From NCBI RefSeq assembly GCF_003390935.1, contig NZ_QNQZ01000004.1, forward strand, positions 371,132-435,131: a stretch of 64,000 nt of DNA. The letters run 5' to 3'. This document shows positions 18,461-26,614 of this stretch, in pieces. Source of the stretch: Lewinella sp. IMCC34191 (GTDB lineage Bacteria > Bacteroidota > Bacteroidia > Chitinophagales > Saprospiraceae). Position 1 is the stretch's first letter, and each line of letters begins with the position of its first letter. Under the pieces are notes generated by a model. It searched no databases. It was not told the DNA's origin and was given only the letters and a program-made list of their open reading frames with translations. Both the position numbers and the translations under genes were made by a program.

Positions 18461-19409
18461 GTTCCGGATCGATCCGCAGGGCGGTTTCATAGTCGCGCCG
18501 GGCGGCATCCGCGTCATCCATCAGTTCGCTGGCGTAGCCCCGGTAGAAGAAGGCCCGGGCGTGAACGGGATCGTTCATGATCGTGATATTGAACTCATTG
18601 TAGGCCCGCTGCAGGCTATCCTGCTCCATGAGCAACAGTCCGGCGTTGAAATTACCGGCTACGTACTGGCGGTCGATCGTGCTCGCCCGGCGGTATTGGG
18701 CGATGGCGCGATCCAGGTCACCCTGGTCGCGGTAATAATCGGCACGGGCGTGAATGGCAACTACATCGTCGGGGTTGATGTCCACGGCGGCATCGTAGTA
18801 TGACTCCGCGCGGGGGTTGCCCCGGGCGGCCTGCAGTTCACCGAGCATCAGGTAGGCATCGATCATGTCGGGGTCGATCTGCGTGGCTTCCTCCGCGGAG
18901 TTGATGGCGCGGACGGTATCTCCCGTTTCGGCGAACACCTGGCTAAGCAGGTAGTAGGCCTCCGGGTTACGCGGGTCGATGCGGACCGCCTGGTTAAGCG
19001 AACCGGTTGCGTCCTCGTACTGCTTCAGGATCAGTTGCGCCTCGGCGATGCGCAGGCGGGTTTCCAGCCGATCGGGATCGAGCGCCACGGCCCGCTCGAG
19101 GGTCCGCAAGGCAAGGCGACTGCGGTAGTAGTCGAGGTAAACGTCGGCCAGATTGTAGTGAAGATTGATGTTGGTGCTGTCGATGGAGAGGGCCTTCTCC
19201 AGGTCCTGGATCGCGTAGTCGAAGTTATCCAGGTCGTAATACATGCTGGCCCGCTGCCCGTACAGGTTGGCGTTATTCGGGTCCTGGCGAATGGCTTCGG
19301 ACAGCCGGTCGATACCCGGATCCCCGGTGGTGGCGGTGCTTTCTTCCGCCGCTCCGTCGGGTCCGCAGGCCAGCAGGGTGAGCATTAGGAGGAGCAGACC
19401 GTATCGCAT
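18420..19409 (-). CDS. TPR-repeat lipoprotein
   Basis: A 329-residue lipoprotein with signal MRYGLLLLMLTLLAC (lipobox LLAC), followed by about eight consecutive tetratricopeptide repeats with typical LYGQRASMYYDLDNFDYAI and AYYLLSQVFAETGD spacing. It probably serves as an envelope protein-protein scaffold. Start codons with ftcD lie 48 bases apart and diverge, so the promoters are shared or overlapping. Its partner is not evident. Confidence 0.88.
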   Translation of the reverse strand: MRYGLLLLMLTLLACGPDGAAEESTATTGDPGIDRLSEAIRQDPNNANLYGQRASMYYDLDNFDYAIQDLEKALSIDSTNINLHYNLADVYLDYYRSRLALRTLERAVALDPDRLETRLRIAEAQLILKQYEDATGSLNQAVRIDPRNPEAYYLLSQVFAETGDTVRAINSAEEATQIDPDMIDAYLMLGELQAARGNPRAESYYDAAVDINPDDVVAIHARADYYRDQGDLDRAIAQYRRASTIDRQYVAGNFNAGLLLMEQDSLQRAYNEFNITIMNDPVHARAFFYRGYASELMDDADAARRDYETALRIDPELTLARQGLERLDG

Positions 19410-19456
19410 GGTTGTTTTTCTTTTCTTTGCCGAACGCGTAAGGTCCGAAAAATCAC

Positions 19457-20467
19457 ATGTCCGAAGCCGATCCCCTCATAGAATGTGTCGTAAACGTTAG
19501 CGAAGGGCGGAATCCGGACACCCTGGAGGCGCTGTCTTCGGCCATTCGGGAGACGCCGGATTGCTACCTGCTACACCGCGATGTCGGTCCTGGCGCCCAC
19601 CGGACGGTCTTCACCTTCGCGGGTAAGCCGGAGGCCGTCTACGAGGCCGCCTTCCGCATCTTCTCCGTGGCCGACGAGCGGATCGATATGCGCCGGCACC
19701 GGGGCGCGCACCCGCGGAGCGGTGCGGTGGACGTCTGCCCCTTCGTACCCGTGTCCGGCATCAGCATGCAGGAGGTGGCGGCGGGAGCGCAGGTATTAGC
19801 CCAACGCGTAGCCGGAGCGTTTAATCTGCCCATCTACCTTTACGCCAACAGTGCCAGCGTACCCGATCGGTTCAACCTGGCTGACGTCCGACGCGGGGAA
19901 TACGAGGGGCTGGCCGACAAGATGCGGCAACCGGGATGGGAACCGGATTTCGGGCCCGCTCTCCCCCACCCCCGACTCGGCGCTACGATCATGGGCGCAC
20001 GTCCATTCCTGATCGCCTGGAACATCAACCTAGCACCCGGAGCGACGCTCGCTCAGGCCCGGGAGCTGGCCGGCCGCCTGCGGGAGAGCGGCACGAAAAA
20101 AAGGCCCGGACTCTTTCCGGGCCTTAAGGCGATTGGATGGTTCATCGATGAATATGACCGCTACCAGGTGAGTTGCAATGTCGTTGATCCGGATCGTGTA
20201 TCCCTTGCACGTGTTTACCTCACCGCCGTCCATCTGGCTCAGGAAATGGGGACCGGGATCACGGGGTCCGAACTCATTGGTCTAGTACCAGCTCAATACC
20301 TGCGCTCCGCCGCAAAAGGGTTCTGCTTCGACGCAGGCGAGGAGGAAGAAATAACTACGGCGGTTTCGGTGCTCGGGTTGGACGACCTGCGTCCGTTTAG
20401 CTGGCCTGACCGGTTGTTTGAAACGGTATTTCGTGCTGCCGCTCAAAAAGATCGTCGGAACCGATAA
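19457..20467 (+). CDS. ftcD: glutamate formimidoyltransferase
   Basis: A 336-residue enzyme moving the formimino group between formimino-glutamate and tetrahydrofolate in histidine breakdown. Family blocks are CVVNVSEGRN, RDVGPGAHRTVFTF, HRGAHPRSGAVDVCPFVP, NLPIYLYANS and GARPFLIAWNINL. It lacks the cyclodeaminase half, as is common in bacteria. Two oddities are seen: an exact 16-base repeat copy at 20298 encodes YLRSAAK, and a hairpin at 20101-20125 within the codons acts as a likely terminator for the opposite strand. The 3' end overlaps the next gene by 71 bases. Confidence 0.93.
   Translation: MSEADPLIECVVNVSEGRNPDTLEALSSAIRETPDCYLLHRDVGPGAHRTVFTFAGKPEAVYEAAFRIFSVADERIDMRRHRGAHPRSGAVDVCPFVPVSGISMQEVAAGAQVLAQRVAGAFNLPIYLYANSASVPDRFNLADVRRGEYEGLADKMRQPGWEPDFGPALPHPRLGATIMGARPFLIAWNINLAPGATLAQARELAGRLRESGTKKRPGLFPGLKAIGWFIDEYDRYQVSCNVVDPDRVSLARVYLTAVHLAQEMGTGITGSELIGLVPAQYLRSAAKGFCFDAGEEEEITTAVSVLGLDDLRPFSWPDRLFETVFRAAAQKDRRNR
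20096..20125 (-). terminator. terminator-like hairpin inside ftcD, reading leftward
   Basis: AAGGCCCGG (20101-20109) and CCGGGCCTT (20117-20125) pair around a 7-base loop. Read leftward, the stem is followed by T residues (A run at 20096-20102). It sits 270 bases past the stop of the convergent 20397-20891 gene, so it could end that transcript within ftcD. Confidence 0.6.
20298..20313 (+). repeat. 16-base dispersed repeat, exact copy
   Basis: ACCTGCGCTCCGCCGC within ftcD. Here it lies in a different frame from the copies in the PIG-L and NRPS genes and encodes YLRSAA. Confidence 0.8.
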
Positions 20468-20891
20468 AGTAGGACCGGCCGTCTTCCATCTCGACGAACA
20501 GGCCGCGGCGTCCACCGAAGTCAATGGAACTAAAGTCGGAGGAGGGGTTGGCGAACAGGCCGGACCAACGGGCCGAGGGGGAGACGTCTACAAAGTCGCA
20601 GCAGGTCATCTTATCGGCACGCAGTTTGAGGCGGCGGCCGACAAGGCCCTTCATTTTCACCTTAAGGTGCTTTTTGTTGATCTTGATTTTCAGGCGCGAG
20701 TGATAGACACCGTACCAGCAGAAAGCGATACCCAGGGTGATCAGGGCGGTGACGATCACGTCGAAGGTGGTTGATCCGCTGACGAGTTCGATCCCGATGC
20801 GGTAGAACAGCAGGAGCGTCATCAGTGCGAAAAGCGCGATGAGCCCGGGATTGCGAAAACGCTGCTCTTCTTTATATATGGTCTTGGGCAT
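20397..20891 (-). CDS. membrane protein with a PH-like cytoplasmic region, unknown function
   Basis: A 164-residue protein. Two membrane helices (LIALFALMTLLLFYRIGIEL and VIVTALITLGIAFCWYGVY) are followed by a basic, beta-rich segment (KIKINKKHLKVKMKG) and a soluble tail ending ERQHEIPFQ. The layout resembles small bacterial PH-domain membrane proteins. It overlaps the end of ftcD tail to tail. The upstream region carries six GTTWAC sites phased at 11 bases, suggesting dedicated regulation. Function unknown. Confidence 0.7.
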   Translation of the reverse strand: MPKTIYKEEQRFRNPGLIALFALMTLLLFYRIGIELVSGSTTFDVIVTALITLGIAFCWYGVYHSRLKIKINKKHLKVKMKGLVGRRLKLRADKMTCCDFVDVSPSARWSGLFANPSSDFSSIDFGGRRGLFVEMEDGRSYFIGSDDLFERQHEIPFQTTGQAS

Positions 20892-20894
20892 GGT

Positions 20895-20973
20895 GTTAAC
20901 TTTAGGTAAACAGTACTAATATACAACGATTTCAGTTAAACCATAGTTTACCGACAGTTTACATTGAGTTAAC
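20895..20973 (-). promoter_or_regulatory. phased GTTWAC direct repeats (possible operator array)
   Basis: Six GT(T/A)(T/A)AC-like hexamers start at 20895, 20906, 20935, 20946, 20957 and 20968. The last four are exactly 11 bases apart, as are the first two, so one face of the helix is presented repeatedly. The array lies directly upstream of the 20397-20891 membrane protein gene. The spacing resembles direct repeats bound by LytTR-type response regulators; the regulator itself is not identified. Confidence 0.5.
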
Positions 20974-21130
20974 ATTGGGCGGCGTTTTTCTTCAAAATGC
21001 TAGCAAACACGTGCGTATGCTTGCTTTGAGCCCCTCATTAAAGTCGTCTTAATGTTCTGCTCCCTATCAGAGAGCAGCGACGCATGGGGTCTCCTTACCA
21101 AATGGTCGCGGTTTGGGGCCGGCCTAGGAA

Positions 21131-21400
21131 TCAGGCTGCTTCCGCCGTTTCGGAACTAGTTCGCTTTTCTCCCTCAGAGATGCGGGCGGCTGCATACTTC
21201 TTGAAGATGTGCCGCTGCATGTACCGACCTATGCTGGCTACGGCCCGCAGTCGTTGCCAATGTTCCGACGGCACGCCGAAATACGCGTAAACGGCACCGT
21301 TGTTGCGGAACTTGACGAAAAGGGTGCTGGCCGAGCGCAGATAACCCATCTCGGAGAGCATCTGCGAGTCGACTTGTTGCATAACGATGGGAAGGGCCAT
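21131..21400 (-). CDS. KTSC-domain protein
   Basis: An 89-residue protein. Residues about 8-70 fit the small KTSC domain (DSQMLSEMGYLRSASTLFVKF, then VYAYFGVPSEHW and SIGRYMQRHIFKKY), followed by a polar tail. The domain is found alone or fused to lysyl-tRNA-synthetase-like or phage proteins and has no established activity. The gene stands alone between two unrelated leftward genes. Confidence 0.75.
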   Translation of the reverse strand: MALPIVMQQVDSQMLSEMGYLRSASTLFVKFRNNGAVYAYFGVPSEHWQRLRAVASIGRYMQRHIFKKYAAARISEGEKRTSSETAEAA

Positions 21401-21486
21401 AAGGAAGTGATTTTCAGTTTTTCACTATCCTTATTATAACGGCTCACCCAATCATTTTGTTGGCCTTTTAAAACTTTTTGTTTTAA

Positions 21487-22629
21487 TTAACCGGCGAAAA
21501 ATTGGCGCGTGCTATCGCAGATGTAGGCCAGTGTTTCCGTGTCCAGTTCGCTGTGCATCGGCAGCGAGATGACCTCTTTACAGAGCTGATCCGTGACCGG
21601 CAGGAAGTCGATCTTATTCGCCGCGGTACCCCGGAAAGCCGCCTGGTCGTAGAGCGGAACGGGATAGTAGACCATACTGGGAATGCCGGCCTGCTGCAGA
21701 TGCTCCTGTAAGGCGTCCCGACGACCACCGGAGACGCGCAGCGTGTACTGGTGATAGACGTGGGTACTCGCGGGCAGACGGGCGGGGGTGAGCAGACCGT
21801 CGATACCGGCGAGACGCTCATCGTAGACCGCGGCCGCTTCCTGCCGCCGCCGGTTGTACGCATCCAGGTGGGGCAGTTTGCAATTCAGGATGGCTGCCTG
21901 GACGGAGTCGAGCCGGCTGTTTACGCCCACGACGTCGTGGTAATAGCGTCGATTCTGGCCGTGATTGGCTACCCGCCGCAGGTTTGCCGCCAGATCGTCG
22001 CTGTCCGTATTGATGGCACCGCCGTCGCCGTAAGCTCCCAGGTTCTTGCTGGGGTAGAAGCTGGTGCAACCGATGTCACCCAGGGTACCGGTGCGCCCTA
22101 CGGAGCCGTCGGTAAAGGTGTACTCGGCCCCGATGGCCTGGGCGTTGTCCTCGACAATGTAAATATCGTGCCGGCGGGCCAGTTGGCGGATCGGCTCCAT
22201 ATCGCAACTCTGCCCGAAAAGATGGACCGGAATGATCGCGCGGGTGCGCTCCGTTATGGCCGGCTCAATGATTTCGGCGGTAACATTGAAGGTGAAGGGG
22301 TCAACGTCCACCATCACGGGGCTCAGGCCGAGCAGGGCGATGACTTCGGCGGAAGCGACGTAGGTGAAGGCCGGTACGATAACTTCATCACCCGGTTTGA
22401 GCCCGAGGGCCATAAGCGCGATTTGCAAGGCGTCGGTGCCGTTGGCGCAGGGGATTACGTGCGCGCAGCGCAGGAAGCTTTCCAGGCCCGCCTGAAAATC
22501 CTTGACGGCCGGTCCGTTGATGAAGGCGCCACTGCGAATGACGTCGAGTACCGCCTGGTCTACCTCCTCCTGCATGCGTTCGTACTGGGTCTTTAGATCG
22601 ACCATTTGAATAGGGGCTGGAGCGGACAT
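21487..22629 (-). CDS. DegT/DnrJ/EryC1/StrS-family sugar aminotransferase
   Basis: A 380-residue PLP-dependent aminotransferase that usually aminates nucleotide-linked keto sugars for surface polysaccharides. Family blocks seen are IRSGAFINGPAVKDFQ, CANGTDALQIALMALG, PAFTYVASAEV, VEDNAQAIGA, the PLP-lysine block TSFYPSKNLGAYGDGG and RLDSVQAAIL. The ATG at 22629 is used; a TTG 18 bases upstream is the only alternative. No other sugar genes adjoin it, so the final glycan is unknown. A Bacteroidota -7-like element sits 16 bases before the start. Confidence 0.92.
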   Translation of the reverse strand: MSAPAPIQMVDLKTQYERMQEEVDQAVLDVIRSGAFINGPAVKDFQAGLESFLRCAHVIPCANGTDALQIALMALGLKPGDEVIVPAFTYVASAEVIALLGLSPVMVDVDPFTFNVTAEIIEPAITERTRAIIPVHLFGQSCDMEPIRQLARRHDIYIVEDNAQAIGAEYTFTDGSVGRTGTLGDIGCTSFYPSKNLGAYGDGGAINTDSDDLAANLRRVANHGQNRRYYHDVVGVNSRLDSVQAAILNCKLPHLDAYNRRRQEAAAVYDERLAGIDGLLTPARLPASTHVYHQYTLRVSGGRRDALQEHLQQAGIPSMVYYPVPLYDQAAFRGTAANKIDFLPVTDQLCKEVISLPMHSELDTETLAYICDSTRQFFAG

Positions 22630-22644
22630 CAGGGGAATTTGGCG

Positions 22645-22652
22645 CAAAGTTA
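22645..22652 (-). promoter_or_regulatory. possible -7 element before the DegT aminotransferase
   Basis: Read leftward the sequence is TAACTTTG, a match to TAnnTTTG, 15 bases upstream of the ATG at 22629. No TTG is found at the expected 19-21 bases upstream, so this is weak support. Confidence 0.3.
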
Positions 22653-22679
22653 GTGCGTAGTATGGTAGTGGGAAGTGGG

Positions 22680-22784
22680 TAGTACGGTAAGTGCTAAATG
22701 CAGAACGGTAGCGAACGGAATGAATTTCCGCGCTACCGTGCTACACAAACGGCAAAGCCATTCACTCCCCCCCTACCGTACTAG
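22680..22784 (+). repeat. second TAGTACGGTA / TACCGTACTA inverted element
   Basis: TAGTACGGTA at 22680 and CCTACCGTACTAG at 22772 are the outer arms. ACGGTAGCG and CGCTACCGT lie between them as inner arms. This is the same motif and layout as the spacer of the tRNA-Glu pair at 3849-3933, so a small palindromic element occurs at two intergenic sites. Confidence 0.55.
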
Positions 22785-23725
22785 AATCCCATTTCCTGGA
22801 TCTCCACGTCGCCGGCTTCAAAGAGAGAGCGGTCGATGTTCGCGCCCGTCCGAATTTCGGTGATGTGCATGGTGAAGGTTTTATTTCCATCCACGGTGGA
22901 GGATTCGATGGGAAAGCCGTCGATGAGATCCGCCATTCCGGGGGGGATGGGCATGCCCGCCTGTCCGGCCGTTCCCTTGCCCCCCATCATGCGGCTGATG
23001 GTTCCGAATACTTCCCGGGAGCTGACGGGGATGTCCATGGTAATCCACGAGCGGGTAGTGGTATTCTCCTTGGTATCCTCCACGATAATGAGCTCACAGT
23101 CGTAGCCATCAATGGTGCGGCGCTCCCCGGTCCGCTCGATCTCCAGGCGATCGGTCATATCCTCCTGGGCCTTGTCCATGAACCTCCCGAGGTTGGGCAT
23201 GCGCATACGGTAGCCGGATTTCTTGCCCCGCTTGTCGGTGGTGATCATGGTGGTCTTGCCATCCTGGGTGTCGAAGATCATGTGGGAACTGCCCTGCCCG
23301 GGATCTTCCGTGGCCATGGCGATCTTATCCGTGGAGGCGCCCAGCCGGATGCGGGCTTCACTGTCTTTGTTGCGTTTCACTTCCGTGACGACCATGAGCA
23401 GGGTAAAGAGCTCGTCGTTCTGGAAGGGCTCAAAGTCCTCGTTCCCGCCGGTAAATATGCCGGCCACGGCGTTGGCGGCCCGTTCTTCTTCCGGGTCCAT
23501 CGCTTCGGTGGAATCTTCGGCGGGTTCGGCGGCCTTATTTTTTTTCTTGAAGAGCCCCTCGATGGCGTTGAAGGCCTTGTCCACCTCATTGTCGATCTTT
23601 TGGTCGACGCGGTTGCTGGCTTTTTTTTCGGTACGCTTTTTAGCCCGTTCGACGGTTCCCTGTGCCTCGGCAGTGAAGGAAACACAGGCAAGAAGAAGGA
23701 TAAGTAGTGTGATGCGGTATTTCAT
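22781..23725 (-). CDS. DUF4412-type secreted protein
   Basis: A 314-residue protein with a signal peptide (ITLLILLLACVSFTAEAQ). A Lys/Glu-rich segment follows (residues about 25-75), then a beta-rich domain with IFDTQDGKTTMITTDKRGKK and RRTIDGYDCELIIVED, as in DUF4412 envelope proteins of Bacteroidota. It is likely periplasmic or outer-membrane associated. No catalytic residues are recognised. It is separated from the aminotransferase gene by the palindromic repeat element. Confidence 0.78.
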   Translation of the reverse strand: MKYRITLLILLLACVSFTAEAQGTVERAKKRTEKKASNRVDQKIDNEVDKAFNAIEGLFKKKNKAAEPAEDSTEAMDPEEERAANAVAGIFTGGNEDFEPFQNDELFTLLMVVTEVKRNKDSEARIRLGASTDKIAMATEDPGQGSSHMIFDTQDGKTTMITTDKRGKKSGYRMRMPNLGRFMDKAQEDMTDRLEIERTGERRTIDGYDCELIIVEDTKENTTTRSWITMDIPVSSREVFGTISRMMGGKGTAGQAGMPIPPGMADLIDGFPIESSTVDGNKTFTMHITEIRTGANIDRSLFEAGDVEIQEMGF

Positions 23726-23898
23726 AGCGGTCGGTCTTAAAGTTTCCGTAGCTCTTTATACCGGCACTTTGGTAAGCGTTACGTAACGGCAGGAAAATTT
23801 CCCGGCAAGCCATTTTCACAGGCCGCAGAACCGAACTTGTGGCGTGGTCGAAGGGTTTTTAAGATGATTGTATCTACACCGTTTTAATCAATAACCCC

Positions 23899-24012
23899 AT
23901 GAAACACTCAGCAGAAATCCGCGGCGATCTCGGTCGCATTCTCTTCCTGGCTTTTCTGGCCGTTGTGCTTCTATCGCTGTTTTTCATTCCGAGTATCGCT
24001 AAGCTCTTTTAA
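23899..24012 (+). CDS. possible small single-span membrane protein (37 residues)
   Basis: An ATG-started frame with a polar, basic N terminus (MKHSAEIRGDLGR) and one membrane helix (ILFLAFLAVVLLSLFFI), ending SIAKLF. It is the only frame with protein-like character in the gap between the DUF4412 gene and the XerD-type gene, whose 3' end it overlaps by 4 bases. The composition fits a genuine small membrane protein, but there is no homology evidence. Confidence 0.45.
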   Translation: MKHSAEIRGDLGRILFLAFLAVVLLSLFFIPSIAKLF

Positions 24013-24908
24013 GCTTTGTTAGCCGGGTGAAACGATAGGATAGTTTCCCTTAAGAAATCCGTATCCAAGTGGGTATAGATTTCCGTGGTCAGAATACTCT
24101 CGTGACCCAACATTTCCTGGACTGCCCTTAGATCCGCCCCTCCTTCAATAAGGTGGGTGGCGAAAGAATGGCGAAAAGTGTGCGGACTAACGTGCTTTTG
24201 CAGCCCCGCCTCCACAGCGTACCTTTTTACCGCCGTAAAGACGGACACGCGGCTCAACGCACCTCCCCGGCGGTTAAGGAATACCGTATTTTCATCGTTT
24301 ATGACGGGCAAATTATTTCTTACGTGTTGAAGGTAGATTTCCAGGTGCTTGATAGCGCCCGGCCCGATGGGGACGATCCGCTCCTTATTTCCCTTCCCGG
24401 TGACGCGCAAGAAAGAATCCGTCAAATAGAGATTGGATAACCGCAGCGAGGTCGCCTCGCTCACTCGTAAGCCGCAGGCGTAAAGCACTTCTAACAGGGC
24501 ACGATCCCGAAGGCCGTGGTCAGTACTTAAATCAATAGCTCCCAGCAGCGAACGGACCTCTTCGTAACTCAGCACTTCCGGGATCTTGCGGCCTAACTTG
24601 GGTGCGCGTAATAGTTCCGTCGGGTCAATATTGATTACCCCTTCGTCAAGCAGAAAGGCATAAAACGTCTTCAGCGCGGAAACCAATCTTGCCTGTGACC
24701 GGGGGGCGAGCCCCAGTTCGGCAACGTAGCGTAAGAAGCCGTCCAGGTGCATCCGCTCGATCTCGCGGACACCGGTTTCCCACCCTCGCAACTCTAGGTA
24801 AGCCGGTAGTTTTTCCAGATCGCTTCGGTAGGCCGCGAGGGTGTGGTCACTGTACCCCCGGGTCAGTTTCAGGTAGGATTCGAAAGATCGGAAGTAGGTG
24901 CGCCACAT
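24009..24908 (-). CDS. xerD: site-specific tyrosine recombinase XerD/XerC type
   Basis: A 299-residue chromosome-dimer-resolution-type recombinase. The N-terminal SAM-like DNA-binding domain (FESYLKLTRGYSDHTLAAY) is followed by the catalytic domain with the Arg of CGLRVSEA, Lys of GKGNKER, HTFRHSFATHL, LGHESILTTEIYTHL and the nucleophile Tyr. The ATG at 24908 begins the standard N terminus; the upstream extension is not conserved in character. With no mobile element around it, this looks like the housekeeping Xer protein. XerC versus XerD is not decided by the sequence. Confidence 0.9.
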   Translation of the reverse strand: MWRTYFRSFESYLKLTRGYSDHTLAAYRSDLEKLPAYLELRGWETGVREIERMHLDGFLRYVAELGLAPRSQARLVSALKTFYAFLLDEGVINIDPTELLRAPKLGRKIPEVLSYEEVRSLLGAIDLSTDHGLRDRALLEVLYACGLRVSEATSLRLSNLYLTDSFLRVTGKGNKERIVPIGPGAIKHLEIYLQHVRNNLPVINDENTVFLNRRGGALSRVSVFTAVKRYAVEAGLQKHVSPHTFRHSFATHLIEGGADLRAVQEMLGHESILTTEIYTHLDTDFLRETILSFHPANKA

Positions 24909-25029
24909 GATGGGCAAAGTAACGTTTGTGCATGGCTTCTCCATGGTCGCAACCGGCGATCGGGCAGGATTCAGGCGGTGCGATTTCTACCGGCGAAGTA
25001 GATTGCCTGATCTCCCGGCAAAGGGCTGC

Positions 25030-25716
25030 CTACTGGGCCAGCAGGAAGCCTCCGGTTTGTTGCCGCTCGACGGTCAGCCCCCGAAAATCTTCGCGGAAGG
25101 CCGCCACGTCTAGACCCTCGAATTCCTCGCGATCGTGAGTCGTCGTGAGGACGACGACCGGGCAGCCGGCGTTATTCGCCGCACGCGCACCGGTGACGCT
25201 GTCCTCGAAAATGAGGCAGTCCTTCAGGTCCACGCCGATACCGGCTGCAGCCTGTTCGAAGACCTCCGGGTGCGGTTTACCGTTGGTGACCATACCACTG
25301 TGGACAACGTGCCCCATCATGGAACGAATATCCAGCGCATCGATCACGAAAAAGGCATTTTCCTCCGGCCCGGCGGTACCCACGGCCATCGGCACATCCT
25401 CGGCGTACGCCAGTTTGATGAAATCCAGCGCGCCCATTACGGTGTTGGTCTCCAGTTCCGGAGCGAATATGTCGCGGTATTCCGCCTCCTTTTCTTTACT
25501 GATCCGCACGCGTTCTTCGTGGGTGTAGCGATCCCCGAAAAGGCGTTCAAGTATCTCGGTATTGACCCCGTGTATCTCATTTTTCACGCGATCGAGCGAA
25601 TACTCCAGGCCCAAGTCCTTCAGCTTTCGCTGCCAGGCGCGATGGTGGACCATCATGTTATCGACCAGCGTACCGTCGAGATCGAAAAGAATGCCTTTGA
25701 ATGGGATAGGGGTCAT
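25030..25716 (-). CDS. HAD-superfamily phosphatase/phosphoglucomutase-like
   Basis: A 228-residue haloacid-dehalogenase-type hydrolase. Motif I is FDLDGTLVDN, motif II lies in VGTAGPEEN, motif III is the Lys of NGKPHPEVF and motif IV is IFEDSVTGARAANNAG. The alpha-helical cap between motifs I and II puts it with the beta-phosphoglucomutase/phosphonatase-like group. Substrate unknown; a sugar phosphate is the common case. It stands in a run of leftward genes with no evident pathway. Confidence 0.9.
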   Translation of the reverse strand: MTPIPFKGILFDLDGTLVDNMMVHHRAWQRKLKDLGLEYSLDRVKNEIHGVNTEILERLFGDRYTHEERVRISKEKEAEYRDIFAPELETNTVMGALDFIKLAYAEDVPMAVGTAGPEENAFFVIDALDIRSMMGHVVHSGMVTNGKPHPEVFEQAAAGIGVDLKDCLIFEDSVTGARAANNAGCPVVVLTTTHDREEFEGLDVAAFREDFRGLTVERQQTGGFLLAQ

Positions 25717-25796
25717 GGGAGGATAGGATTCGCGATTTACAATCTAGGGGTACGCCGTGTCGCACGGAAAGTTTTACACCGCCTGATGGGGCACCA

Positions 25797-26546
25797 TCAT
25801 TGCTTCTTGCGGTAAATAGCGGGTTTGCTCAGTCCCCAGCGGGCAAGGCGGTGGATAAGCGATACCCGGAGCACCCCCAGACCATACTTGCTGCTGCGCG
25901 CGAAGTTGATGCTGCTGGCCTCCGGGAAGTACTTCGTCGGGCAGGTCACTTCGGCGATGTCGAAGCGGTGGTAGATTATCTGGGAGAGCATCTCGTTATC
26001 GAAAACGAAGTCATCGTCATTGGCTTCAAAATCGATGGTTTGCAGTACCTCCCGGCTGAATGCGCGGTATCCGGTGTGGTATTCGCTAAGCTTGTAATTA
26101 ATGAGGATGTTCTGCACAAGGGTGAGGAAGCGGTTGGCCACGTATTTATACTTCGGCATACCGCCGCGCAGCGCACCCATACCCAAAATCCGGGAGGCCA
26201 GGACTACCGGGTAAAGACCTTCTCCGATGATATTGCACATCGTGGGAATGAGCTTGGGGGTGTATTGGTAGTCCGGATGGACCATGATGATGATATCGGC
26301 ACCGATATCCAGGGCCTTGCGGTACAGGCTCTTCTGATTGCTTCCGTAGCCCCGGTTGCTCGGGTGAGCGATCACGTGATCTACCCCGAGTTGCCGGGCC
26401 AGGGCGGACGTTTGGTCGGCACTGGCATCATCGCATAATATGACCTCATCGACGAGGTCACGGGGCACCTCGCGGTACGTACGTTCCAGGGTCAGGGCGG
26501 CATTGTAGGCCGGCATAACGACAACGACCTTTTTGTCCTTGTACAT
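25797..26546 (-). CDS. family 2 glycosyltransferase (dolichol-phosphate-mannose-synthase-like)
   Basis: A 249-residue GT-A fold enzyme without membrane anchors. Nucleotide-sugar motifs VVVMPAYNAALTLERTY, CDDASADQT, NRGYGSNQKSLYRKAL and MVHPDYQY (DXD-like) are present. The acceptor region HTGYRAFSREVL resembles DPM1-like transferases, which load a sugar onto a lipid phosphate. It lies alone among unrelated genes, so donor and acceptor are unknown. Confidence 0.9.
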   Translation of the reverse strand: MYKDKKVVVVMPAYNAALTLERTYREVPRDLVDEVILCDDASADQTSALARQLGVDHVIAHPSNRGYGSNQKSLYRKALDIGADIIIMVHPDYQYTPKLIPTMCNIIGEGLYPVVLASRILGMGALRGGMPKYKYVANRFLTLVQNILINYKLSEYHTGYRAFSREVLQTIDFEANDDDFVFDNEMLSQIIYHRFDIAEVTCPTKYFPEASSINFARSSKYGLGVLRVSLIHRLARWGLSKPAIYRKKQ

Positions 26547-26614
26547 TACCGTAAAGGTAAAAGCATTGCCTCTATCGGCCTACCCTGCTCCGCTGCATCC
26601 ACTTCGTGGGTTCC

